Shown: in pieces, positions 1-12,056 of the stretch
Layout: every line of letters starts with the position of its first letter
How positions within the stretch are numbered: position 1 is the first letter of the stretch
Source of the DNA: Alisma plantago-aquatica
Lineage: Eukaryota > Streptophyta > Magnoliopsida > Alismatales > Alismataceae
Direction: 5' to 3'
Assembly (NCBI GenBank): GCA_963693085.1
Contig: OY856410.1
Span: 565,908,406 to 565,972,405 of the forward strand
Length of the DNA stretch: 64,000 nt
Position numbers and translations under genes: made by a program
The notes under the pieces: generated by a model
The model's input: the letters and a program-made list of their open reading frames with translations, nothing else
What the model was told of the DNA's origin: nothing
Databases searched by the model: none

Positions 1-519
1 CTTTCATCAGGAGATCTGCAACGCTTAAAAAAGCATTCTAATTTAGAGGTGAGAAATAACTACAAAATCTATAAAAAAAAAGGTAATCAGGGGGCAAAAC
101 TTCAAAATATGCAAAACATAATGTGATCTTTACAAAAGCTCTTTCGAAGTCGACCCTAAATCTGTACCGAGTACAAAGACGCTCATTACGTGCTGTTACT
201 GTTTATCAATATTAATAGAGATGAAAAAAATACCCTAGAAATTAACATAGATTGCTGTTAGTATTGCAAAATCGGTTCATTCGCATTAATCTTAGTAATC
301 TGCCATGTTTTATAGACATTGCAATCTTTGTTCAAAATGATACTGAACACTCTTTGGGTGTTAGACACAAATAATGAGGAGATAATGAGAAGATTACTAC
401 TAGAAAACGAGTTTATTTCAAATCACTTACGTAGCTTGTTTTGTATCATGAATTTGAACCAGCGGTGATCAGTAAAGGTGTAAGTAACTAAGTAACTACT
501 TTTACAACATTGTATATAT
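1..519. other. AT-rich stretch, no gene seen
   Basis: No open frame with recognisable content, no RNA gene and no clear repeat boundary was seen here. It is probably degenerate intergenic or transposon-derived DNA. Confidence 0.5.
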
Positions 520-531
520 CACAGTAGGGTT

Positions 532-935
532 TTCTCAATAAATAGAACGCTTCCTTTTTCTTCTATTATGTCTCTATGGCATCAGAGCAATCCCAGAAAA
601 CTTAATTCTAGAGTATTATAAACAGGAATCTGGACTGGCCAGTGACTGCCTTCCATGTCCATAATACAAGAGGTGAGTCGTCATAATGGACAAGTTCAAT
701 TTCCCAGTTAACTTTGTGGTTACGAGGGTTTGTGCATGTCTCCACTTTTACGGTTTTACCCCTCGTACATATCACATTAGGATTTAGTTTTATAAAACGA
801 ATATTTCCTTTTCTTATGTTACTTCTCTGCAAGGTATCAAAGCAAAATCTCAAAAAACTTTATTTTAGAAATAGACAGACCGGAATATGGGTTGGCTAGT
901 GGCTGCCATCCAAATCCATAACACAAGAGGTGAGT
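532..935 (+). repeat. Diverged tandem duplication containing two primer-binding-site-like motifs
   Basis: Two diverged copies about 255 bp apart each contain an AATA/ACGA-rich run, then a motif resembling the initiator tRNA-Met primer-binding site (TGGCATCAGAGC at 577-588 and AGGTATCAAAGC at 832-843), then a shared block ending in CAAGAGGTGAGT. The order of LTR-like end followed by primer-binding site suggests a remnant of an old LTR retrotransposon junction that was duplicated. No coding remnant is attached, and the match to the primer-binding site is imperfect in both copies. Confidence 0.45.
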
Positions 936-1361
936 GGTCAACATGGACAAGTCCATTTTCTCAGTGACTTTGTCATTGTAAAGGTTTCTGCAGCCTTTAG
1001 TATATCACTCATCCTAGGGATGTCATTTCTATCCACTATGCATCGTTGTTGAGGTCCCCGACTTAGCATGGCCTGGGCAGCTAGGCGCCCAAGGGGGATC
1101 CATCTAGCCTAACTAAAATGGAAACTATGTGCTAAGATATTTTTTGGGGATTTTTTATTTTATTCTTTTAATCTCGTATTTGGCATATATAAGTCGTTTT
1201 CATGTGTAAGCTTCTACTATACTCTTACATGACTAATTACGGTGTACAACATTTAAATATATCTAAGATATGTTTAAACACATTAAACAGCGGATATATC
1301 TAAGATATGTTAAATATATCATACATTTGATTAATTAAGGGGAAAAATAAACCATACGCCA
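936..1361. other. Unassigned stretch before the hAT element
   Basis: No gene seen. A short GC-rich block near 1050-1105 (GGCGCCCAAGG-like) resembles the subterminal repeats of the hAT elements further on. A direct repeat of ATATATCTAAGATATGTT occurs at about 1257-1310. Confidence 0.4.
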
Positions 1362-2298
1362 ATTGTCATTATGGTTTAAAAAATCGTGCTTCAGGGTGTC
1401 CGAGGCGTACGCCTCGAGGTGAGGCGTCCCCCGATGCGCCTTAGGGTGTGCGCCTCAGTAGGCATGTGTGAGGCATGCGCCTCAAATTCTGAAAGGCGTA
1501 AAAGAAACCAAGGTGCAGAGGCACAACTGAGGCGCCCGCCTCACTGGTAACCTCCAAATATGAGCCCAAAGTCTGATTTTGGTCCGATTTCAAGGGCACA
1601 AAACGGCATTACCCTAGTCCCTTAGACAAAAATTGAAAGAAAAAAAGACAGTGGTTGTTCTCGCACCCGTCCGACTGCTGCATACGCTGCCGGTTGGGGA
1701 AGAAGAAGGCCTTGCGGCGGCCAAGGAGTCCACCTCAAGAGGAGACGCAGCTACCGGAGGCACCAGCGGTGGCCGGTGACCTCCCCCCACCTTTCTCGGG
1801 GCTCGATTTCTCCTTGTTTGGGCGTCGGGCTGCTGGAAACTTTTTGACCTGCGCCTAGTCTCCTTGAGAAGGAGCTTCTTCCGGCGACCAACCACCGCAC
1901 CGCAAGTGGAAAGGAGACTGTTGGAGGCTCCCTCGGTCACCGACGACCCAGTCCTACATAGCCTTGAGCCCCCATTTTCTCTTGCATCGGCAGGGAGCTT
2001 CTGTCTTGACAAAGTGTTGTGTACTTGGAACCGGAGGAGGCAGGGGTCTGCTGCTGCTGTTTGTCCATTTCTGGACACAGTTCCAGCCCCTAAAAGTCAC
2101 ACCCACACCTCCTAATAGCTTTGAGCCTCCATTTGAGAGGTTAGAATGGGCATCTTCTTGAGTTCCCATCCAACGAAGGTAAATATTTTATTGTTTGAGG
2201 TTCAATTTTTACTGATTTTACTCCTCATTTGGTATTTATTAATTGGGTAAGTGTATATGTTCTATTTTTTATTGTGTGTAGAAAATTTAGCTCTAAAG

Positions 2299-5200
2299 AT
2301 GCCTAGAAGAAGCGCACCACAACTCCACAAGCCCCCAAAGCTAGAAGTGATCCGGGTTGGAAATATTGTCAGGAGATTTCAAGAGTTGAAGGGAAATGGT
2401 ATGTGTATGTGAAATGCAATCTTTGTGGAAAGAAGATTACTGGAGGAATAAGACGATTGAAAGATCACTTGGCCAAAACTCATAAGAATGTAGGTGCTTG
2501 TCATAAAGTTCCTCCAGAAATTGAACAAGAGATGAAGGTTTACTTGGGTGCACAAATGGAGAAGAACAAGAGGCAAATGGATGAAATGGAGCAAGGTTCT
2601 AAAAAGCGCAAAGTGGGAAGCGTGTGGACGTGACCTTGTAGTCGATTAATTGCCAGACGAGCAATTAATTGGGCGCTTCTTAGAAAAGTGGATTTCCAAT
2701 TATTATAAACCTCTATGCAAAATTACATGTGTATATATATACTATATTTTTGAAACTTTTATACATATCTAAACATTGTACAAGACGATGTAAAACACCC
2801 AAATAGTTTATAACACAACTATACAACAATGATCGTATATATATATATAATAAAGTAAACAATATACTTGTCATAGATAAAGCACCTTACACATACAAAT
2901 TATTAAGTGTATATACAAGATGCAACAACAATTTTGTATCACATGTTTACATAGCTAAACAGTAAACACTAGACCTATCATAGCTAGCTTACAAACATAT
3001 TGTTACATTTGCACATCATCAAATAGTCATACATTACAGCAGTACATTTAATCAAAGTATGCATTCTAAATTAGATAATAGTTACCTATAATTTACTTGG
3101 ATACATTACAAAAATACCATATCATAACATTTTACATACAAAGTATGCATTCTAAATTAGAACTAGGTATATCGTAGAACATTTAATGTATGCTAGTTTA
3201 ATATATTATAGTCAATACTAATCGGGGCATATAATGTACTTAATGTTATATGCTTACAGAAGTTTTAAAAAAAACCGGGCAAAAAGCGGGGAAAAAAGCT
3301 GGATAAAGCGGGCAAAAAGCGGCCGCTTTTCTCAAATCCGCTTCACATGCGCTTAAGGGGGTTTTCAGGCGGACATGACCTGTTGGCGATTAAGCGGCCG
3401 CTTAAGACGGCCACTCAGTGCGATTTTCAAAACACTGTGGAGGAGATTTATCGTGTTGCAGCATACACAACATTGAATTTCCCCTCAAAGCATGGAAACA
3501 ATTCTCAATCTCAACCTATTGGCGCAACTGGCATGGAGCGTGTGTCAATGGTAGAGAAACAAGTGAGAGGGCCAATGGAATCTTTTGTTGCTAATGCAGG
3601 TAGCGATGTGCAGCCTAGTGCGAAGGAGGCTTGGAGAAAGGAGCAAATAAATTAATGTTGCTTATCCATTGCTAGATTTTTCTTTGAGAATAGTATTGCA
3701 TGCAATGCAGCTGAAAATCCATCGTTCAGAAATATGATATAGTCTATTGGGAATTGTGGGAGGAACTTAAAGACCCCGCTATGCATGAGCTCAGGACTTG
3801 GATTTTAAATGATCAGGTCAAAACTGTGAAATGCATGATTGATGAAGCTGCTAATTCTTGGAGGGCTACTGGATGTAGCATCATGTCTGATGGATGGAAA
3901 GATGTGAAAGGCCAATCTTTGATCAACTTCTTGATCAACAATCCTCAGATACTTGGTTCTTGAAATCAATTGATATTTCTGATAAAATAAAAGATGAAAA
4001 ATTACATTTTGAATTGCTAGATGAGATTGTTGAAGAAGTTGGAGAGGAAAATGTGGTGCAAGTGATTACAGACAATGCATCAAACTATAAGCTTGCAAGC
4101 CAACATTTTGAGGAAAGAGAAAGAAGTTATATTGGACTCCATGTGCGGCGCACTGCATAGATCTCATGTTAAAGGATATTCTTGAGTTACCATTATATTC
4201 TTTTGTGTTCAAGAAATTCAAGGATGTCAATTAACTACATATATGCACATGGATGGGTGTCTGCTAGTGTGCAGAAACACATAAAAAAAGGCATCATGTG
4301 TCCAGTTGTGATAAGGTTTGCTACTGCTTTCCTCACTTTTCCGAGTTGAAAGGACCAGAGTCGATATGCATCTACATCTGGTGTAAAGTTATGCAAGAAG
4401 ATTGTTTTAAATATCAAGTCTTTTTGGCATGCTATAGCATACTCAATGAGGACATTGCAAGTTTTGGTGATTGTTTTGAGGATGGTTGATTCAGATAAAT
4501 ATCCTCCTATGGGCTTCATTTATGAAGCTATGAATAGGGCAAAAAAAGAGATTGCCAAAGGATTTAACAATGACAAAATAAAATATCAAGTCATAAGATA
4601 TAGTGGACAAAAGATGGGACAAGCAGTTGCACACCCATCTACATGCCTCAGCATATTTTTTGAACCCTCAATTCCAATACGAGCACACTTTCTCAAGACA
4701 TGCAGAAGTGAAGCAAGGGTTGTATAATTGCATGGATAAGCTGCTCACCCATGAGGAGAATACGAAGGTTGATTTGCAGCTGGATGCATTTGTCAATGCT
4801 CGTGGACTATTTGGTAGACACACTGCAATCGACACAAGGAAGTTGAGGAGTCCTGGTAAACTGTTCAGTTTTAGTTCCATTATTTTGTTTGTGTTGCATG
4901 ATTGATAAGTAACTTATATAAGCTCTATCTTTGTGCATTAATGTTTTATAGCTGATTGGTGGAATGCTTTTGGTGATAGGACCTCTGAGTTGACTAGGTT
5001 TGCTTGTCGAATTCTTAGCTTAACTTGCAGTGCATCTGGATGTGAACGTAATTGGAGTTCATTCAACCAGGTAAAAGATTAAGAATTGGTTTATAAGTGT
5101 GACAATGATGTATGATTCTTAATTCATATTTATTTGTCAACATAATCTTATAGGTGCACACTAACTAAAGATAGTTTGAATAATTACAACATGAAATTGA

Positions 5201-5645
5201 AACAAAGGGGTGTGAGGAAGAAGACAATGGATGATCCTCTAGTGTTGGGAGTTTCCTGATTTTGATGATGAGTAGATTGCAGAATTTGAAGACAATGAAG
5301 GTTTCCAAGATCTAGATGCAAATGTTGCACTTAAGGATGATGTGGTGGACTTAGAGGAGGAAGGAGAACAAGAAAGACCTCCGAGGAGGAGACCTGCAGG
5401 TGGCTAGAATGTTTTTTCAGATAGTGATAGTTTCTAATTGGATATCTTATACCAAATTTTACCTATTTGAATTTATTTTAACAGGAAAAGAACCAGCAGT
5501 GGAGGAAGAGGAGATAGAAATTCTTGGTGACGAAGAAGATGCAATTGGGGGAAATGACGATGAAATTCTTTATATGGATGATTCTATTGATGATCCCATT
5601 AGTAGCTCGAGTGATGATGAATTTATGGATGGAGCCACTTCATGA
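2299..5645 (+). pseudogene. hAT transposase, degenerate (BED finger, DUF659, hATC)
   Basis: In its working form this protein would cut and paste the hAT element. A BED zinc finger is readable at about 2350-2630 (CNLCGKK, then a DHLAKTH histidine pair). After a nested insertion the frame resumes near 3436. At 3660-4160 a DUF659-like block contains CSIMSDGWKD and then, in another frame, EENVVQVITDNASNY and CAAHCIDLML. At about 4950-5075 a dimerisation-domain stretch contains WWNAFG and CERNWSSF. An acidic tail follows to about 5640. Frameshifts (for example near 3945 and 4130), an in-frame stop near 3740, the inserted element and several apparent introns make it non-functional. The order of domains and their similarity to plant hAT transposases are clear; exact exon limits are not. 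Confidence 0.85.
2631..3435. mobile_element. Nested non-autonomous hAT-like element
   Basis: This 805-bp AT-rich insert interrupts the hAT transposase frame just after the BED-finger exon. It is flanked by an 8-bp duplication with one mismatch (TGTGGACG at 2623-2630, TGTGGAGG at 3436-3443). The ends are weakly inverted, and the right end read inward begins GTGTTTTGAAAATCGCAC, a hAT-like terminus. GC-rich subterminal motifs (AAGCGGCCGCTT) lie near 3320-3410. It carries no coding frame. The mismatched duplication implies an older insertion. Confidence 0.65.
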
Positions 5646-5716
5646 GTCAGCAGTCTCATTTCTCATGATTCATGACTCATGTCTTTTTTGTGTTACTGTT
5701 ATTGTAGTGATGTACT

Positions 5717-6021
5717 TGTTTTATGAAGTATCATTTCTGTTGTTTGATCTTTGATGTATCCTTATTTCGTATGTTGTTGTTTAGTACTTGACTTTGTGAC
5801 TGCTATTCTCGTCTTGACTCTTGACTTGTGAACTTGACAACATGAGATTGATACGTGATGTATCAATCTCATGTTGTTTTATGAAGTATCATTTCTGTTG
5901 TTTGATCTTTGATGTATCCTTATTTCGTATGTTGGTTGTTTAGTACTTGACTTTGTGACTGCTATTCTCGTCTTGACTCTTGACTTGTGAACTTGACAAC
6001 ATGAGATTGATACGTGATGTA
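5717..6021. repeat. 158-bp tandem duplication at the hAT 3' side
   Basis: Two copies spaced 158 bp apart (starting at TGTTTTATGAAG, 5717 and 5875) are almost identical apart from a 1-base indel near 5775/5932. The copies end at GATACGTGATGTATC. The junction includes a short inverted motif (CAACATGAGATTGATAC with GTATCAATCTCATGTTG). High identity inside an otherwise degraded element implies a late local duplication. Confidence 0.8.
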
Positions 6022-6215
6022 TCTTTTTGATAATTTATATTACAAGTAGGTAATGTTATGTGATTTTGTTATGCATTTTCTAATTGTATATAATATTAGA
6101 ACGCATCGGTACATTCTGAGGCTTATGCCTTGACCACCTCGAGGCTTACGCCTTGCCTCTACAAGACCAAAAACGCCTCGATGCACCTCATGCACTTTAA
6201 AAACTTGATTGTCAT

Positions 6216-6585
6216 CAAGACATTCTAGGCACCCATTCATGCCATGCATGTCCACCTAGATAATCATGTCGCTATCAGTATAATGAAACATGTTACAAAA
6301 AGAGTTATCCATGAACCATGGATAATGTGACTTCTACTTTAGCAAATCTAATAAAGATCATTTGAATAGACTCACAAGTTTACCGATCACACAATCATTC
6401 AAGAAAAGAAAAGAGGATGACGCACAAGCATGAAGCTGGTAGCATTCATGCTTAAGGCAGCATCCTACAAGAGTCCTTGGGGCCTTTAGTTCACAAGCCA
6501 CAAGGTTATTAACATAGAAGATCTCGTTCAATACAAATATGTTCGCCAAAATGGTTCTATCATCAGGAAGCACTTGGGTAGTGAA
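6216..6585. other. Unassigned stretch between two hAT-like elements
   Basis: No gene, repeat array or RNA signature recognised. Confidence 0.4.
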
Positions 6586-6593
6586 CCACCACC

Positions 6594-7588
6594 CATAGTC
6601 ACAAATTTGGTATTCGGGATATGTACGGTCGAGCTGAAAAATTCAGAAAACGCGAATTATGCGAAAAAATTGGATTAAAAAAGGTCAAAGTACGGTAAAA
6701 GTACGGTCAACTATTCGGAAAAAAGTCGGGAAAAAACGGGTATATATATATATATACACACACACACTTATATACGACATAATTTAGGAAACATAATTCA
6801 GTGATGGAGAGTAAGTCAAGTTGCTACAAGTGAAAATCAAAGTTGAAGATCAAATCGATGACCCCTAATATTTGCAATGTGCAAGTCAAACATAGCAAAT
6901 CAATATTCATTGAAAATCTAAAACAGGTGAAAAAATTCATAACTAATGGATTAATTGCATATTTCAATTGCAAATAAGAACAAAAAAGAAATATCAGAAG
7001 AAGGGTACAGACTTACAGTGGTCACAATGGGTGATTTCAAAGGAGGGGAATTAAAAGAACTAAATAAGGATGATGGAGAGAGGATAAGAGGATACAGATT
7101 AAATGGGAAGTTGGAAAATCTGGAGAAGGGTCTAAAAGGATGTAACTAGCAAGGGGAAATAGTGGTAGGGGGAGAAATGAAAGCAAAGTAATTAAAAGAA
7201 GGAAAAAGATGGAGCTAGGAGGATGAAGGGGTAACACAGAAGTAGGGGGGGAAGAAAAGTAAGCAGAAAGAAGATGACAAAGAAATGATAATGGAGGAAG
7301 AGGAAGGGGAAGAAACAATAAGAGAAGATGGAGGCAGATGGGCAGAATATAACAGCAAGCATAAAAAGGAAACAGAGAGGAAGAAATGTAGCAGCAAGAA
7401 GAACATGAAGATGAGGGAACGATGGAGGAGCAAAGGGAAAAAAACGTATAAAACGTGTTTAAAACGGTATACGGGTATAAAACGCGAATAAAACGTATTA
7501 AACGGTTTGGAGTTTTAAACGGGCGTGTCACATACGGCAGGGGAAAAAACATATTTTTTTCAATAAAACGGCGAATATTGTGACTATG
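6594..7588. mobile_element. Non-autonomous hAT-like element, about 1 kb
   Basis: The inverted ends are CATAGTCACAA at 6594 and TTGTGACTATG ending at 7588. The flanking octamers CCACCACC (6586-6593) and CCACCAAA (7589-7596) agree at six of eight bases. Both subterminal regions are rich in ACGG/CGAA-type motifs (about 6620-6740 and 7440-7570), and the centre (about 6990-7440) is strongly purine-rich on the plus strand. That purine bias produces long leucine/serine-rich open frames on the minus strand, which are not genes. The hAT assignment rests on terminus style and duplication length. Confidence 0.6.
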
Positions 7589-7596
7589 CCACCAAA

Positions 7597-8090
7597 GAAG
7601 ACAGGTCTTCACTCACCAACAAGTGAACCTTGGATATTGTGTAAAAAAAGCAGGATTGAAGTAGGATGAGCAATCTAGATTTAAGTTTGGATTCATCTTT
7701 CAGTGAAATTCCTTCAAATGTTTGAATTTCTATTTGAGTCATGGTCATTACATCCAAGTTTGATAATTGGTTGAATGGATGCATACAATATAATTGGCAG
7801 CTTGATAAGATATCAATTGATATCGTAAAATGCAATCATAATCTTTTCTGTGAACAAATCTTTAACTCATTTCCCATATGTTAAGTTAAGAGAGTTTGTA
7901 TTGCCAATCGTGGTAGACAATGTTCAAAACATAGAGCAAAATGTCTAGATTTTGGTAAAGCTTACCATTTTCAAAAGCGTCGGAGATAGAGATAGCTTTT
8001 CATTTATTTGGCATTTCATTGGGTACGGAAACTCCGGCATGTGTGACTGAAAAGGCATAGAACTGTTTTGATGGATATAGTTGTTACGGC
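7597..8090. other. Unassigned stretch, no gene seen
   Basis: AT-rich, with no recognisable coding or structural feature. Confidence 0.4.
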
Positions 8091-8700
8091 GATAGGACGC
8101 CAAACCTGAGCGCCTTTATGCCGAAGCGGCCTTTAAAAAATAAAATCTATATATCTTTCCAATATATACACATTTGTCATGGTTTTATGAACATTTCCCC
8201 CTTCATGAACACGTTTTACAGTTATATATGTAGGTATATGTATACATATGGTTAACTTCCATATACATATATTTTATGATACGAAAGCACAACTGATTAC
8301 ATTTCTAATAGATTCTAATTAACAATAATGTCAGGAACAATAATAGAATTACTGTAAACAATGTAAGAGAAAGGTCAAAAAGATAATAAAGATTTAATGT
8401 CATAACTCCCAATTTTAAGCTATGTAATCACTATCCTTCATAACATAGCTGCTCAAAAGGAACTGAATTGAAGGTGCAACATAAGAAAAAATAGATTGTA
8501 TATTAGGAGTATTAGATTAAAATTAAATGATGTTACGCACATAAAACAGGCAATGATCTTAATTTTGAACATTAGCTCAACATGGAACATTAAAGCACAC
8601 AAATATACCATCAGACCCACAAAATAGGTGAAGGTTGTAATATAAGCTAGGCACAGGGCAAGGGGCACCCCCTCGGGGTGCCTTGCGGCGCCTTAACAAG
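8091..8700. mobile_element. Possible small hAT-like element
   Basis: A left end reading TTACGGCGATAGGACGCC (from about 8088) is matched by the reverse complement of a right end TTAAGGCGCCGCAAGGC (ending about 8697). Both are GC-rich against an AT-rich interior, the layout of the better-defined hAT-like elements nearby. The flanks share only AGTTGT, so the target duplication is not secure and the exact limits are uncertain. Confidence 0.35.
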
Positions 8701-8830
8701 TTGTGTTGTACGAGCGGGCGCCCAGGCGGTCCTTGGGTCCTCCAAAGTCAGGCGCCCAGTACATTCAGTGAAGCAAACTGGGCGACCCGCCCAGGCGGAT
8801 TGGGCCACTTAATCAGGCCCATTAAGATTT
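8701..8830. repeat. GC-rich hAT-like subterminal block
   Basis: Repeated GGCGCCCAG / CCCAGGCGG motifs occur several times in 130 bp of otherwise AT-rich DNA. They resemble transposase-binding subterminal repeats of the hAT elements in this window. No partner terminus could be assigned. Confidence 0.4.
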
Positions 8831-9299
8831 TTTTAATTGATTCCTATTAATTATATAATTCCTAATAGTAAATAGAATTCCTATTAGTATAATATCATAT
8901 TAAATCCTACTCTAAAACCTAAATATGAATCCTATAAAATTCTAAACCTATATATAAAATCTATAATCTAACCCACCCCAACAACTATTCATCAATTATT
9001 GTTGCTGCCTCATCTATTTATTTAAATTTGGGATTTGTAGATATACATTATTGTATCAGTGTTGGGGTACAATCTATAGTATGAAATCATAAGAATGATG
9101 AATTAGGAAATATCAAACATAATGACCAAAAATATATTCCTAAAGAAGAAAACAAATGGTTTTGCAATGCTTTGAACAAGTTGTAAGTTACATAACATAC
9201 CAATGTGTGGAATAATTGGTGTTATGTTAAAGGACATTAAATTTAGAGACATGCACATTAAGGGAAGGAAAAATAAAATTGAGAAAGCTTGATTGGGTC
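8831..9299. other. AT-rich stretch, no gene seen
   Basis: Contains near-repeats of CCTATTA(A/G)T around 8845-8900. No coding or RNA signature was seen. Confidence 0.4.
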
Positions 9300-9315
9300 T
9301 TTGACTGAGGGCTAG

Positions 9316-9402
9316 GTCACCAGTTCAGCGGTTGAACGAAGCAAGTCACCACTTCAGCGGCTGAACGAAGCAAGTCACCGCTTCAGCGGTTGAACCGACC
9401 AA
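9316..9402. repeat. Three 29-bp tandem repeats
   Basis: Units start at 9316, 9345 and 9374, each reading approximately GTCACC(A/G)NTTCAGCGG followed by (T/C)TGAACGAAGCAA. The array lies about 100 bp inside a hAT-like terminus (GAGTTTTAAAACACTA at 9499-9514), so it may be the subterminal repeat of a one-ended hAT remnant. The opposite terminus was not found. Confidence 0.7.
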
Positions 9403-9514
9403 GTCATCCGGCAACTACAAGTCTTAGCCAAAACATGCTTTAGTCTCAGTCGACCTGCTAGACCTATTGAATGGCAGTTCAACGGGCCAAATCGTGTCGA
9501 GTTTTAAAACACTA

Positions 9515-12048
9515 TTCCTAACCCACAAAAACCAGACTAGGTCCATATAATTTTTGATTCGGCACGTTGGGCCGAAATGTTGACCCAAATGTTCACATGG
9601 ATCAGTTTAGTGCCTACATAAACCCATGACCGAAAAACCCAAATGCTCAAATTAATTACATATACATATTTAAATACCAACTGTGAATATAAAATATGGA
9701 TCTTTTGTAAGATACATTTTACTGCAAACTTTCCAAATTGTATTAGATTTAAAACTTGTCTATCTTGATACATTAATAAAAAATGAAATGAACAATATAC
9801 TAGAGTATCTTTAAGTGATTTACTCCCATTTGATACTTAGCATGCTAGCAATAACCTACAACATAATCTAATGATGTCTGCACTTACAATAGATGTGTTT
9901 CAAAAATTATCTTAATCGGACATCAATAGATCATTCATTGAAATATAATGTGCATTTTCACTCAATGCTAAGTTGCAAATATTCTATAAACGATGGAATG
10001 ATATTTGATTAGATCTCATAAATACATGGGAGATGACACTAATTTATAAACATGTCTAATCTAAACAATATCCTTTTCAACAAGTTGTTAGTGTAGTAGG
10101 TTTACGGGCGATACATATATGTAACATATAACAAAACGACCATGTTTTGAAAACTCTTTCAAAATATGTTTATACGTATATGTTTGAAAATATTGTCATA
10201 TTATGATGTTATTCAAGTCGATCGAACCCTAGGTTACATGGATCGGGTATGGGTCGAGATTTTCAAATATTATCCAAACCTAATTAACACAGCCAACACA
10301 ATCCATCTAACAATATGGGTTTGGGAACAAACCTACCAAAACCGGATATGACTCAGCCCTAAATGCTTGTCTAGGATCAAAACAATTGGGAGGAACATGT
10401 TGGTAGAACCTCCAACTTTACATATGGACATACATCAAAGACAACAACAGCCATAACACTCAAGATTCAACTACAGATCATGTTTCTGTAAATACATTGT
10501 TAATTGATGGCATCGATTTCTTAACTTGTAAAGCTTGTGCTCTCTTCAGTTGAAAATTTGCATGTCCAACTATGTAACATGTTTCGTTATCATTCAAGCA
10601 GAATTCTAGACTTCTAAAAAGTTGCTTGAATTTTGTAACAAAACTTGCAAAATCAATAATCCAATGCATTAGTGCACTCATGGAGTCATGTAGAACCCAC
10701 ACAGAGCCCCAATTTGTCCGAGTATTGATTGTCTTTATATTTATACAACATGTATGAAAAATCATAAACCAATTCCTTCATTTCAACATCAAGATTGAAA
10801 TTAAATTTCCTGTAAACGTTATTTTTGGTTTCCTTCACTCACACATGCATGCACCCCTACATGTGTCTCATATGTCGTAACATTGCATAAATAAGTGTAC
10901 TTAGACATGCAGATCATTCTAATAACAAAATTCATGTATATGCCCATTTCAAAATACCAAGTAAATTTAACAGTCCAACTCTACTTCAAAGGTTATACTT
11001 AATTATTGGAACTTCTTCCAAGATATGGTACAATAAATAAGGAACCTTCACGACATTGGCGCATTAGAGAGGTCGTGCTCTAGGATTCTTTAAGAACCTT
11101 TTAATTTCCACTTCTTTTTGCTCACGAGAACACAACATTCCTCAAAAGGTACAATTGTTGGCATGTACCAGCTCTATGGTCCCAGTATAAAGAGATAACG
11201 GTTAATAGAAGGACAACAATCAAGCAAAACACCGGGTTGGCACCCCCTATCTCTCACCAAACCCGTGAGTGAAATATCTTTCTGGAATTTATGATATCAT
11301 GAATGTGTTCACATTTGAATAAAATGTTTTTGGACCACTGAAAACAATTTTGAAATCAGACATTTTCATTCCTTGTAAGATTTTGCGATGGAATTTTGTT
11401 TAATTATTTGCTCCATCAAAATATATTTGTATGATTGGTTGAATTGTTGTCGCTATGAATAATTGTGGCATGATTAAGATCATGTGTCATAAAAAAGATG
11501 CTTAGGTCTTCTTCGATCAAACTTTACTATAGCTTGAGGGAGCAAACGCTCACACCTCTTTATTTGGCCTCTTGGCCTTAATTTCTTTATTAGTAGCAAT
11601 GTGGATGAGGAAAGTCATAATTGAATGTTCGTGAAATCGAACTCATCTCTTTACGATTGTGTTTGGAAAGTGATTGTTTATTTGGTTACATAAGCTGAGT
11701 CTAACTTTATCACTTGTTAATTCCCATATTCTGCACAACTAGGTATAAATAAGCTTGTCACCAGGTGATTTTGGTGGGAAATTGATTGATGATGGAAGGA
11801 GGTTGTGGGAAATTGTAGAGAGTGAATTTTAGTATGCAATGTTGTATGCAAATTACTTGTGAATCACTAAGTTGCCTCTTCATTTATTAAATTTCTTGTG
11901 TTGTAAGAGAATATGCAGCCAATTAAGCTTGGGATGTGAAAAGTGATGATTAATATGTTATTTTATGCACTTCATTGCCCAACCTTCATGCATCACTCGA
12001 GAAATTAATGTATCATGAACAAAGTGGGGTGGCAAGTATAGAGGACAA
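9515..12048. other. 2.5-kb AT-rich stretch, no gene seen
   Basis: Only short chance frames are present, with no domain, RNA gene or bounded repeat recognised. It is likely old degraded transposon and intergenic sequence downstream of the LisH gene exons. Confidence 0.45.
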
Positions 12049-12056
12049 GTTGCTAC

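Larger units (their letters stand above)
1370..6207 (+). mobile_element. Near-complete hAT DNA transposon, 4.84 kb
   Basis: The element is bounded by a perfect 8-bp target duplication ATTGTCAT (1362-1369 and 6208-6215), the length diagnostic of hAT. Imperfect inverted ends read TATGGTTTAAAAAATCGTGC on the left and, as reverse complement of the right end, CAAGTTTTTAAAGTGCATG. Both ends run into subterminal GC-rich repeats built on GAGGCG/CGCCTC (about 1395-1550 and 6117-6190), which hAT transposases typically bind. Inside are a GC-rich possible leader (about 1620-2170) and a broken transposase with BED finger, DUF659 and C-terminal dimerisation remnants. A second hAT-like element is nested at 2631-3435. 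Size and content indicate a formerly autonomous copy, now dead through frameshifts and stops. Confidence 0.85.

Noticed and set aside
1614..2170. Overlapping frames of 60-154 codons on both strands
   Set aside because: The GC-rich block lies where a hAT transposase leader would be. Frames on both strands are mutually inconsistent and no domain is seen.
7037..7612. 191-codon minus-strand frame rich in Leu and Ser
   Set aside because: Antisense of a GGA/GAA-rich tract inside a non-autonomous element; low complexity with no family signature.
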